Translations under genes and position numbers: made by a program | Shown here: positions 1 through 5,934 of the stretch, one piece after another | Layout: each line of letters begins with the position of its first letter | Position numbering within the stretch: position 1 is the first letter of the stretch | NCBI GenBank assembly: GCA_021160485.1 | Contig: JAGHCL010000099.1 | Span: forward strand, 1 to 7,545 | Direction of reading: 5' to 3' | Length of the DNA: 7,545 nucleotides | From: Candidatus Desulfofervidaceae bacterium | GTDB lineage: Bacteria; Desulfobacterota; Desulfofervidia; Desulfofervidales; Desulfofervidaceae | The notes under the pieces: generated by a model | The model's database searches: none | Told to the model about the DNA's origin: nothing | Seen by the model: the letters and a program-made list of their open reading frames with translations, nothing else

Positions 1-643
1 CTTTGAAGAAGCGAAAGATAAGGTGCTTATGGGTAAGGAACGGCGGAGTATGGTTATCAGCGATGAAGAAAAGAAACTGACTGCTTACCACGAAGCTGGC
101 CATGCCTTGGTAGCCAAACTTTTACCTGGCAGCGACCCTGTTCATAAAGTGAGCATTGTCCCCAGGGGACATGCCCTTGGTATTACTCAACAATTACCTT
201 TGGATGAAAAACATACTTACTCTAAGAAATATCTCATGAATAGACTTGCCATTCTTCTTGGCGGTAGAGTAGCAGAAGAACTGGTCTTTAATGATTGCAC
301 CACAGGAGCAGGTAACGATCTGGTGCAGGCAACTGAACTGGCAAGAAAGATGGTATGTAACTGGGGTATGAGTGAAACGATAGGTCCTCTTACGTTTGGG
401 CGCCGAGAAGAACATATTTTTCTAGGAAAAGAAATTGTCCAAGCACGAGATTACAGTGAAGAAACTGCAAAGAAAATTGACGAAGAAGTCAGAAAAATAG
501 TAGCTCAGAGTTATAATCAGGTAAAAGACTTACTTAAAAAACATATTCATTTGTTACATAATATCGCCCAGGAGCTCCTAGAAAAAGAAACAATAGACGG
601 GGCCACTTTAGACAAATTAGTAACTGAAGGAATTAATGCGTAA
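1..643 (+). CDS. ftsH: ATP-dependent zinc metalloprotease FtsH, C-terminal part (5' end outside window)
   Basis: This is the peptidase end of FtsH, a membrane-anchored hexameric AAA+ protease that extracts and degrades unstable or regulatory membrane and cytosolic proteins. The reading frame is open from base 2, giving 213 visible residues, and ends at TAA 641-643. Base 1 belongs to the preceding codon. The zinc site HEAGH lies at bases 89-103. The third zinc ligand is expected to be the Asp at 317-319, in the family motif GAGNDL. GGRVAEE before it and the ELARKMV helix after it are also typical FtsH. The membrane segments and the AAA ATPase domain lie upstream of the window. The protein stops soon after the last helices of the peptidase domain, so it lacks a long C-terminal tail. 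An in-frame GTG at 23 is an internal Val codon and not the start. The gene precedes folP, as in many Desulfobacterota and Gram-positive genomes. Confidence 0.97.
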   Translation, partial: FEEAKDKVLMGKERRSMVISDEEKKLTAYHEAGHALVAKLLPGSDPVHKVSIVPRGHALGITQQLPLDEKHTYSKKYLMNRLAILLGGRVAEELVFNDCTTGAGNDLVQATELARKMVCNWGMSETIGPLTFGRREEHIFLGKEIVQARDYSEETAKKIDEEVRKIVAQSYNQVKDLLKKHIHLLHNIAQELLEKETIDGATLDKLVTEGINA

Positions 644-705
644 AAGAGTGGAAGCGTAAATGCGTAAGAAGGGTCAATGCTTAAAATCAACGCATATATG
701 CTTAA
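635..705. repeat. Imperfect ATGCKTAA octamer repeated four times at the ftsH-folP junction
   Basis: The octamer ATGCGTAA occurs at 636-643, where it contains the ftsH stop codon, and again at 660-667. The variant ATGCTTAA occurs at 677-684 and 698-705. A partial copy (AGCGTAAA) lies at 653-660. Start-to-start spacings are 24, 17 and 21 bases. The copies fill most of the 69-base gap before folP. A 10-base palindrome (GCATATATGC) sits at 692-701. What is seen is only the repetition. It could be slippage duplication of the gene end or a binding site array, and I cannot decide which. Confidence 0.5.
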
Positions 706-712
706 CAATTAA

Positions 713-1540
713 ATGCAAAGCTGGGTTGAACTAGACGGAGAACGTCCTCTTTTGATGGGAATACTTAATGTTACGCCTGATTCGTTTTCTGATGGAGGGC
801 TTTACTTCTCACCTGATAAGGCCATCGCTCACGCCAAAACCTTAGAGGAAGCAGGAGTTGATATCATTGATATTGGAGGAGAATCCTCTCGCCCTTTTTC
901 ACAACCTGTTCCTGTGGAAGAGGAGTTACGTCGTGTTATTCCTGTAATAAAGGCCATTTCTGCCGAAATTAAAATTCCTATATCCATAGATACTTATAAA
1001 GCCAAGGTTGCCCGAGAAGCAATTGAGGCAGGTGCTAAAATCGTAAATGACATTAGTGCTCTGCGTTTTGATAGAGACATGGCTAGGGTGGTGGCAGATT
1101 ATAAAACGCCAGTGGTGCTTATGCATATGAAAGGCACACCTAGGGATATGCAAATTAATCCTCATTACAAAAACGTTTTACAAGAAGTTTATGATTTTTT
1201 GGCAGAACGAATTGATTATGCTCTCAACCAGGGTATAAACGAAAACCAAATTGCCATAGACCTTGGTATTGGTTTCGGTAAACGGTTAGAAGACAATTTA
1301 CGCCTTATTAAACACCTTTCTTTTTTTAAAACCTTAAAAAAACCACTCTTGCTTGGGCCATCACGTAAGACATTTATTGGACAAATTTTAAATATTGAAA
1401 CACCAGCACAAAGAGATATTGGCACCTTGGGCGTAGTAGCCATGGCCACTTTTGAGGAAGTAGATATTATCAGAGTACACGCAGCAAAAGAAGCAAAACA
1501 GGTGATAAAAATAGTAAAAAGCATCATGAGCTCTGATTAG
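713..1540 (+). CDS. folP: Dihydropteroate synthase
   Basis: FolP condenses 6-hydroxymethyl-7,8-dihydropterin diphosphate with p-aminobenzoate to give dihydropteroate, the sulfonamide-targeted step of folate synthesis, in the cytosol. The 275-residue length is normal for this TIM-barrel enzyme. Motifs in order are MGILNVTPDSFSDGG (15-29), DIIDIGGESSRP (50-61), SIDTYK (91-96), NDIS (112-115), HMKGTP (138-143), DLGIGFGK (183-190), GPSRKTFIG (215-223) and RVH (254-256). Two sites differ from the commonest family form: DLG replaces DPG at 183-185, and RVHAA replaces RVHDV. The pterin and phosphate-binding Asp, Asn, Lys, Arg and His residues remain, so it should be active. An in-frame TAA at 710-712 lies directly before the ATG, so translation cannot start further upstream in this frame. 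There is no clear Shine-Dalgarno sequence. Met15 is a less likely start because family members usually have about a dozen residues before the first motif. glmM follows after 9 bases. Confidence 0.97.
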   Translation: MQSWVELDGERPLLMGILNVTPDSFSDGGLYFSPDKAIAHAKTLEEAGVDIIDIGGESSRPFSQPVPVEEELRRVIPVIKAISAEIKIPISIDTYKAKVAREAIEAGAKIVNDISALRFDRDMARVVADYKTPVVLMHMKGTPRDMQINPHYKNVLQEVYDFLAERIDYALNQGINENQIAIDLGIGFGKRLEDNLRLIKHLSFFKTLKKPLLLGPSRKTFIGQILNIETPAQRDIGTLGVVAMATFEEVDIIRVHAAKEAKQVIKIVKSIMSSD

Positions 1541-1543
1541 GGG
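1539..1543 (+). promoter_or_regulatory. Ribosome binding site of glmM overlapping the folP stop
   Basis: AGGGG lies 6 bases before the glmM ATG and includes the last two bases of the folP TAG stop codon. The overlap suggests that the two genes are translated from one mRNA, with ribosomes ending folP close to the glmM start. Confidence 0.5.
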
Positions 1544-1549
1544 CGAAAA

Positions 1550-2908
1550 ATGGGTAAACTTTTTGGAACCGACGGTGTAAGAGGCAAAGCCAATGTATGG
1601 CCTATGACTACAGAGATTGTAATGCAATTAGGCAGGGCTCTGGCCTATGTAATAAAAAAACGTTCCCACCGTCACAAGGTCGTTGTGGGTAAAGATACAA
1701 GGCTTTCAGGTTATATGATTGAAACGGCGCTCACGGCAGGTATTTGCAGCATGGGCGTGGATGTCTTACTTATCGGCCCATTGCCTACACCAGGAATTGC
1801 CTTTCTCACGACCAATATGCGGGCGGATGCTGGAGTAGTGATTTCAGCCTCTCATAATCCTTATGATGACAACGGCATTAAATTTTTTGGTAGAGATGGA
1901 TACAAATTGCCTGATGAAACAGAAGCCGAGATAGAAAAACTCGTTTTAGGAGAAAATAATCAGATTGATACTATTCGGCCGGTTGCAACAGAAATTGGTA
2001 AGGCCTTTCGGATAGACGATGCCATCGGTCGGTATGTAGTGTTCTTAAAAAACACCTTTCCTAAAGGCATGCTTTTAGATGGCATTAAAATGGCCATAGA
2101 TTGTGCCCATGGAGCAGCCTACAGGGTAGCACCAACCGTCTTTTCTGAACTGGGGGCAGAACTATCTCTAATTGGAGTAAAGCCAAATGGAGAAAATATC
2201 AATCATAACTGTGGTGCACTTCATCCGGAAGTGGTAGCACAACAGGTAAAAACGTCAGGTGCCGATATCGGTCTGGCCCTAGATGGCGACGGTGACAGGG
2301 CCATTTTAGTTGATGAAAGGGGAAACATTGTTGATGGAGATAAAATGCTGGCTATCTGTGCAGATTACATGAAACGGCATGACCAACTTAAAAATAACAC
2401 CGTGGTGAGTACAATCATGTCTAATTTTGGTCTGGAATTATGCCTAAAGGAAAGAAATATCAAGTTATTACGCACACAGGTAGGAGACAGGTATGTAACA
2501 GAGGCACTACGGCAGGGCTACAGTAATATCGGTGGAGAACCCTCGGGACATATTGTCTTTTTAGATCACCATACTACAGGAGATGGTATTCTTACGGCCT
2601 TACAAATATTAGCGATTATGTTGCAAGAAGGTAAACCCCTCTCAGAGCTGGCAGCTATCATGACACCAGTGCCTCAACAATTGCTAAATGTGCAAGTAAA
2701 AGAAAAACCTCCTTTGGAAAATATACCTGCTGTTAAAACTGCCGTAAAAAAGGCAGAAGACGCCCTTAATGGAAAGGGACGTATCGTTCTACGATATTCA
2801 GGCACAGAACCTGTGGCCAGAATTATGGTAGAAGGAACAGACATGAATTTGGTAGAAAAGCTGGCCGCAGATATCGCCGGAGCTATACAGACAAGTATAG
2901 GAAGTTAA
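1550..2908 (+). CDS. glmM: Phosphoglucosamine mutase
   Basis: GlmM interconverts glucosamine-6-phosphate and glucosamine-1-phosphate in the cytosol, feeding UDP-GlcNAc for peptidoglycan and lipopolysaccharide. The 452-residue length matches the family (about 445-450). It has the alpha-D-phosphohexomutase four-domain layout. The N-terminal signature FGTDGVRG is at 5-12. The phosphoserine loop ISASHNP is at 98-104, with the catalytic serine expected at Ser101. The Mg-binding loop DGDGDR is at 245-250, the sugar-binding loop GGEPSGH at 328-334, and the C-terminal phosphate-binding loop RYSGTEP at 415-421. The FGTDGVRG start and the wording of the serine loop fit GlmM better than phosphomannomutase/phosphoglucomutase. 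All key residues are present. The gene sits directly behind folP and 2 bases ahead of coaX. In many relatives cdaA and ybbR lie between folP and glmM, and both are missing here. Confidence 0.97.
   Translation: MGKLFGTDGVRGKANVWPMTTEIVMQLGRALAYVIKKRSHRHKVVVGKDTRLSGYMIETALTAGICSMGVDVLLIGPLPTPGIAFLTTNMRADAGVVISASHNPYDDNGIKFFGRDGYKLPDETEAEIEKLVLGENNQIDTIRPVATEIGKAFRIDDAIGRYVVFLKNTFPKGMLLDGIKMAIDCAHGAAYRVAPTVFSELGAELSLIGVKPNGENINHNCGALHPEVVAQQVKTSGADIGLALDGDGDRAILVDERGNIVDGDKMLAICADYMKRHDQLKNNTVVSTIMSNFGLELCLKERNIKLLRTQVGDRYVTEALRQGYSNIGGEPSGHIVFLDHHTTGDGILTALQILAIMLQEGKPLSELAAIMTPVPQQLLNVQVKEKPPLENIPAVKTAVKKAEDALNGKGRIVLRYSGTEPVARIMVEGTDMNLVEKLAADIAGAIQTSIGS
2899..2904 (+). promoter_or_regulatory. 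Ribosome binding site of coaX inside the end of glmM
   Basis: AGGAAG lies 6 bases before the coaX ATG and overlaps the last codons of glmM. It supports the ATG at 2911 as the start and suggests that the two genes are co-translated. Confidence 0.6.
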
Positions 2909-2910
2909 TA

Positions 2911-3684
2911 ATGTTACTGGCTTTAGATATAGGCAATACTCACATTGTTATGGGGCTTTTTGAAGGGAAAGCCCTAAAAGCCGTTTGGCGAATCCGCACT
3001 CAGAAAGATTTTACTGCTGATGAGCTGGCAATAAAAATCAAAAATCTGTGTGAGCTGAATAGTTATAAAATGGACTTCATTCAAGATATTGCTGTAGCTT
3101 GTGTAGTTCCCCCCTTGATGAAGGCTGTCTTAAATTTAAGTGAACGTTACTTTCACGCCCAACCACTGGTGGTAGGCCCTGGGATTAAAACAGGTCTTTC
3201 TATCCACTATGACAGTCCCAAAGAGGTAGGAGCAGATAGGATTGCTAATGCCGTTGCTGCCTATGAAAAATATCGTTGTTCTCTGATTATTGTAGATTTC
3301 GGCACTGCTATCACCTTTGAATACGTTACTGCAAAGGGAGAATACAAAGGGGGCATTATTGTCCCAGGCATACAAATAGCAGCTGAAGCCCTCTTTATTC
3401 ACGCTTCTAAACTCCCCCATGTGGAAATGTTTATTAAACCTCCCCAGGTTATCAACCGCAATACCATCAGCGCCATGAATGCAGGACTAATCTACGGCTA
3501 TGCTGCTTTAACTGAAGGGCTTTTAAAACGCATTAAACAAGAAATCCCTGAACATCCCCTTGTTATTGCTACAGGAGGTTTTGCCTCTTTGATTGCCTCT
3601 GAAGTAAAGGAAATAGACAAAGTAGAAGAACACCTTGTTTTAGAAGGGTTAAGAATCCTTTATGAAAAAAATAAAAATGGTTAA
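2911..3684 (+). CDS. coaX: Type III pantothenate kinase
   Basis: CoaX phosphorylates pantothenate to 4'-phosphopantothenate with ATP, the first step of CoA synthesis. Type III enzymes need a monovalent cation and are not inhibited by CoA, unlike CoaA. The 257-residue length is typical. The acetate/sugar-kinase fold motifs are visible: the first phosphate loop DIGNT at 6-10, GADR at 107-110 (pantothenate-binding region), DFGTAITFE at 129-137 with Asp129 the likely catalytic base, GGIIVPG at 147-153, and TGG at 221-223. The start at 2911 is backed by AGGAAG six bases upstream and by the usual placing of DIGNT within the first ten residues. The gene follows glmM with a 2-base gap and is the last of the + strand string. 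No birA lies beside it here, although birA-coaX is a common pairing. The next gene is convergent. Confidence 0.96.
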   Translation: MLLALDIGNTHIVMGLFEGKALKAVWRIRTQKDFTADELAIKIKNLCELNSYKMDFIQDIAVACVVPPLMKAVLNLSERYFHAQPLVVGPGIKTGLSIHYDSPKEVGADRIANAVAAYEKYRCSLIIVDFGTAITFEYVTAKGEYKGGIIVPGIQIAAEALFIHASKLPHVEMFIKPPQVINRNTISAMNAGLIYGYAALTEGLLKRIKQEIPEHPLVIATGGFASLIASEVKEIDKVEEHLVLEGLRILYEKNKNG

Positions 3685-3902
3685 TCTTCTGCTTATCCGA
3701 CCAATGCAAGCTTAATTCAGCTCACCGGGTTTATTTTATCAGCAGTTTGTGATTTGTAACTAATCACCAGTTACTAATAACAGCGAAGCGAACAACACCG
3801 AATGACTACTAGGTTTACACATTCACACACATACATACTTAACGTTTACAATTAAGTTGGGTGAAAAAGGTTGTAGACATTCATTCTTTAGAAGAGCCCA
3901 AT
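3685..3902. other. Convergent intergenic region between coaX and the nitroreductase gene
   Basis: These 218 bases hold no convincing coding region. I see no GC-rich hairpin followed by a T run for either flanking gene, so no intrinsic terminator can be assigned. The notable contents are the 7-base-periodic hairpin element at 3743-3784, a CA-rich run at about 3816-3838, and a weak inverted repeat (ACTTAA at 3837-3842, TTAAGT at 3852-3857). Confidence 0.6.
3743..3784. repeat. Degenerate 7-base-periodic repeat with interleaved inverted repeats
   Basis: The stretch can be read as six successive 7-mers, of which TAACTAA (3757-3763) and TTACTAA (3771-3777) are the clearest matching pair, 14 bases apart. 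Two inverted repeats interleave: GTGATT 3749-3754 with AATCAC 3762-3767, and GTAACT 3756-3761 with AGTTAC 3769-3774. Each has a 7-base loop, so a transcript could form only one hairpin at a time. Stems are AT-rich and no T run follows, so a terminator role is doubtful. It resembles the short heptanucleotide repeats scattered between genes in some bacteria. Confidence 0.45.
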
Positions 3903-4547
3903 TCAAATCTTCTCTATCCACTGCACGCACTCGCTTAAATCTACTCGTGGTGATTTAAATTGATTTATAGCTAAGCTTTCATCCGGATAGCCTAAAGCAA
4001 CAGTCAAAAGCAATTCTAGATGAGATGGGAGGTTTAAAGTCTCCCGGATAATATCCTCATACCTTAAACTTAAACCAATAGCGCAGGTGCCCAAACCCAA
4101 GTCATGGGCTGCCAGTAGCATGTTCTGTACTGCCAGGCCAATGTCTAAAATTCTACTTGCATCTACTGCTTTGTCCTTAGCAACCAAAATAACAACAGGA
4201 GCATTATAAAAACTCAAACTACCTTTCCAGGTGTCAAACCCTGGCGTTTGTTCGGCAAAGGGTTTGATTGCCTCAAAAAGGGTCTGCATCCGTTTTTTAT
4301 ATCTTTCAGGTACGGGAGATTGTGTCCGAGGCGGTCTTTTCTCCTGATGATAAGCTTCAAGCAGGCTTGAAACCAGCTTATTTCTGCCCTCTCCTTTTAC
4401 GACAAAAAACTCCCACGGTTGCATATTGCAAGCTGAAGGTGCTTGTATGGCTGCTTCAAGCACTTGGGTTATTAAAGACTCATCTACAGTTTTGGCTAGA
4501 AAGCCCCTTATACTTCTCCGACCCCGGATTGATGCCAATACACTCAT
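3903..4547 (-). CDS. Nitroreductase-family FMN-dependent oxidoreductase
   Basis: This 214-residue protein belongs to the nitroreductase superfamily of homodimeric FMN flavoproteins that use NAD(P)H to reduce nitroaromatics, quinones or other substrates. The true substrate cannot be read from sequence. The N-terminal FMN-phosphate motif RRSIR is at 10-14, and the second FMN-binding segment APSACNMQPW at 36-45. GLGTC at 151-155, in the dimer and cofactor region, and GYPDE at 187-191 followed by Arg201 near the C-terminus are also standard. Residues 66-110, between the second and third family blocks, are a longer and less conserved insert, rich in charged residues and proline, which probably shapes the substrate pocket. 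The ATG start is supported by the strong Shine-Dalgarno sequence GGGAGG at 4558-4553. The gene stands alone, convergent with coaX and divergent from mltA, with its own promoter. Nothing nearby indicates a pathway. Confidence 0.93.
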   Translation of the reverse strand: MSVLASIRGRRSIRGFLAKTVDESLITQVLEAAIQAPSACNMQPWEFFVVKGEGRNKLVSSLLEAYHQEKRPPRTQSPVPERYKKRMQTLFEAIKPFAEQTPGFDTWKGSLSFYNAPVVILVAKDKAVDASRILDIGLAVQNMLLAAHDLGLGTCAIGLSLRYEDIIRETLNLPSHLELLLTVALGYPDESLAINQFKSPRVDLSECVQWIEKI

Positions 4548-4552
4548 TAAAT

Positions 4553-4558
4553 CCTCCC
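4553..4558 (-). promoter_or_regulatory. Strong ribosome binding site of the nitroreductase gene
   Basis: On the - strand GGGAGG lies 5 bases before the ATG at 4547. It is the best Shine-Dalgarno match in the window and fixes the start codon. Confidence 0.75.
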
Positions 4559-4578
4559 TTATTCACAAGTTGGGTTTA

Positions 4579-4606
4579 TTTATAACTTACATGAATAAGC
4601 TAACAA
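4579..4606 (-). promoter_or_regulatory. Putative sigma-70-type promoter of the nitroreductase gene
   Basis: Read on the - strand, TTGTTA (4606-4601) and TATAAA (4584-4579) are separated by 16 bases. They match the -35 and -10 consensus at 4 of 6 and 5 of 6 positions. The predicted transcript would start near 4572 and give a leader of about 25 bases that contains the Shine-Dalgarno sequence. The placement fits well but is not proof of use. Confidence 0.45.
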
Positions 4607-4655
4607 TGTAAATAAAATGCCACCTAATATACTTACTAGAAAAATATTCAAAAAT

Positions 4656-4672
4656 CAGAAGCCAGGAGCCAG
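4656..4672. repeat. Short heptamer repeat (CAGAAGC, CAGGAGC, CAG)
   Basis: Two 7-base units differing at one position, CAGAAGC 4656-4662 and CAGGAGC 4663-4669, are followed by the first three bases of a third unit. It lies between the two divergent promoters and is GC-richer than its AT-rich surroundings. Heptanucleotide tandem repeats of this type occur between genes in several bacterial lineages. With only about 2.4 units here, chance cannot be excluded. Confidence 0.35.
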
Positions 4673-4685
4673 CATATTAAATGCT

Positions 4686-4695
4686 CTAAATTTAG
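4686..4695. repeat. Perfect 10-base palindrome CTAAATTTAG
   Basis: CTAAATTTAG is perfectly self-complementary. It is preceded by a 5-base inverted repeat (AGCAT 4671-4675, ATGCT 4681-4685). It lies about 45 bases upstream of the proposed mltA -35 box, where an operator could sit. Short AT palindromes are common by chance, so a regulatory role is only a possibility. Confidence 0.25.
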
Positions 4696-4739
4696 TCATT
4701 TGTCACGCAATATCCAGGCAGTTTTGAACTCCCTGTATA

Positions 4740-4767
4740 TTGACATCCTTTTATTTTTTTGTATGTT
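4740..4767 (+). promoter_or_regulatory. Putative mltA-glnE promoter implying a leaderless transcript
   Basis: A perfect TTGACA at 4740-4745 and TATGTT at 4762-4767 (4 of 6 matches to TATAAT) are separated by 16 bases. The expected transcription start, 6-8 bases after the -10 box, falls on or next to the mltA ATG at 4774. That start has no good Shine-Dalgarno sequence, which fits a leaderless mRNA. The match is inferred from sequence alone. Confidence 0.4.
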
Positions 4768-4773
4768 GAGTTT

Positions 4774-5934
4774 ATGCGTTTGAAGCTACTTGCCTTTCTC
4801 TTCCTCTGTTTCCTGTTGGGATGCTTACCTGGCAAAAAAATATCTCCGCCTTTAAAGCCCACCAAACACTGGCCTAAATTCACCAAGCCGGTGGACATTG
4901 AAACTTTCAACCAGGCCCTAGCCCGGAGTCTCAACTACTACTCTCGTCTACCTTCTGGCTACACCATGCGGGTAGGCACTATTCCTTATACAGTAGAAGA
5001 ACTCAAAGAAAGCCTAAACCTTTTTCAATTTTGTATGCAAGAAAAAAATTTTAACGCTTGTCTCAAGGCCCATTTTGACCTTTATGAAGCCAGCGGACTC
5101 AACAAAAAAAAAGAAGTCCTTTTCACCGGTTACTATCAACCTGTGCTCTACGGCTCCTTTACCCCCACAGAGAGATATCGCTATCCTATCTACCGGCTAC
5201 CTAATGAGTGGGTAGAGATTGATTTACGTCGTTTTAATGATCCCGATTTACCACCTAAAGTTCTGATAGGAATGGTTCACCGTCATGAAGTAATTCCTTT
5301 TTATACCCGAGAAGATATAGATTTTGCCTATAAACTCCAAGGGAAAGGTTACGAACTTGTCTGGGTAGATGACCCAGTTGAACTATTTTTTCTCCATATT
5401 CAGGGGTCAGGAATTGTTATTTTACCTGATGGGAAACAAATCTACATTCATTATGCGGCTTCTAATGGACGTCCTTATAGAAGCATTGGTCAAGTCATAA
5501 AGGCCTGGGAATCGCTAGAAAACCCTAATGGTTTGAATATTAAGCACTTCTTACGCAACCATCCTGAAAAAATGAAGAAGATATTTTCTGCCAATCCTAG
5601 TTATATCTTCTTTAAAATCGTTGACAAAGGGCCTTTGGGAGCACTAAGTGAATGTTTAACTCCCCTTTATTCTGTAGCCACAGACCCAAGTATCTTCCCT
5701 CGTGGGGCCTTATTATTTGTTGATACAAAAATTCCTAAAGTAAATGAAAGCCAAGAACTATTAGGTTGGGAACCCTTTTCTTCCTTTGTGCTTAATCAGG
5801 ATACAGGTGGTGCAATTAAGGGACCTGGTAGAGTAGATATTTATTTTGGCACGGGGAGTAAGGCCGAAGCCCAAGCTTGTTATATGGCCCAAAGGGGCAA
5901 ACTATATCTGCTGGTAAAAAAGAAAAATGACTGA
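4774..5934 (+). CDS. mltA: Membrane-bound lytic murein transglycosylase A (MltA-type lipoprotein)
   Basis: MltA cleaves the MurNAc-GlcNAc bond of peptidoglycan and forms 1,6-anhydroMurNAc ends, which serves wall turnover and remodelling in the periplasm. The 386-residue protein starts with a short basic and hydrophobic signal peptide and a lipobox LLGC at 14-17. Cys17 should be lipidated and, with Leu rather than Asp at +2, sent to the outer membrane. MltA-domain motifs follow: FTGYYQP (117-123), HIQGSG (208-213), YAASNGRPYRSIG (227-239) and NPSYIFF (274-280). The C-terminal 3D double-psi-barrel domain carries GPLGALS, a TDPSIFPRGALLF segment, and DTGGAIKGPGRVDIYFG from 343, with aspartates 343 and 355. 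The catalytic acid of the family is in this motif, probably the second Asp. An in-frame TTG at 4759 would add five residues ahead of the signal peptide, so ATG 4774 is preferred. The stop overlaps the glnE start by 8 bases. Confidence 0.93.
   Translation: MRLKLLAFLFLCFLLGCLPGKKISPPLKPTKHWPKFTKPVDIETFNQALARSLNYYSRLPSGYTMRVGTIPYTVEELKESLNLFQFCMQEKNFNACLKAHFDLYEASGLNKKKEVLFTGYYQPVLYGSFTPTERYRYPIYRLPNEWVEIDLRRFNDPDLPPKVLIGMVHRHEVIPFYTREDIDFAYKLQGKGYELVWVDDPVELFFLHIQGSGIVILPDGKQIYIHYAASNGRPYRSIGQVIKAWESLENPNGLNIKHFLRNHPEKMKKIFSANPSYIFFKIVDKGPLGALSECLTPLYSVATDPSIFPRGALLFVDTKIPKVNESQELLGWEPFSSFVLNQDTGGAIKGPGRVDIYFGTGSKAEAQACYMAQRGKLYLLVKKKND

Noticed and set aside
3685..3760. Intrinsic terminator after coaX
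   Set aside because: There is a T-rich run near 3729-3738 but no stable GC-rich stem directly before it.
3749..3774. H-type pseudoknot formed by both interleaved stems together
   Set aside because: The connecting loops would be 1, 0 and 1 bases, and one base is too short to span a 6-base-pair stem. Alternative hairpins or simple repeat structure are more likely.
3816..3838. CA-rich run as a functional Z-DNA or microsatellite element
   Set aside because: It is short and interrupted by TT and AT steps. No true tandem unit persists.
4268..4611. + strand open frames opposite the start of the nitroreductase gene
   Set aside because: They are antisense to a gene with clear FMN-binding motifs and a strong ribosome site, and their products resemble no family I know.
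4759..4773. TTG codon at 4759 as the mltA start
   Set aside because: It would put MYVEF ahead of the basic n-region of the lipoprotein signal peptide. The ATG at 4774 gives a standard 16-residue signal before the lipobox cysteine.
4692..4934. - strand open frame across the mltA start
   Set aside because: It covers the mltA promoter and signal peptide in antisense and shows no recognisable motif or ribosome site.
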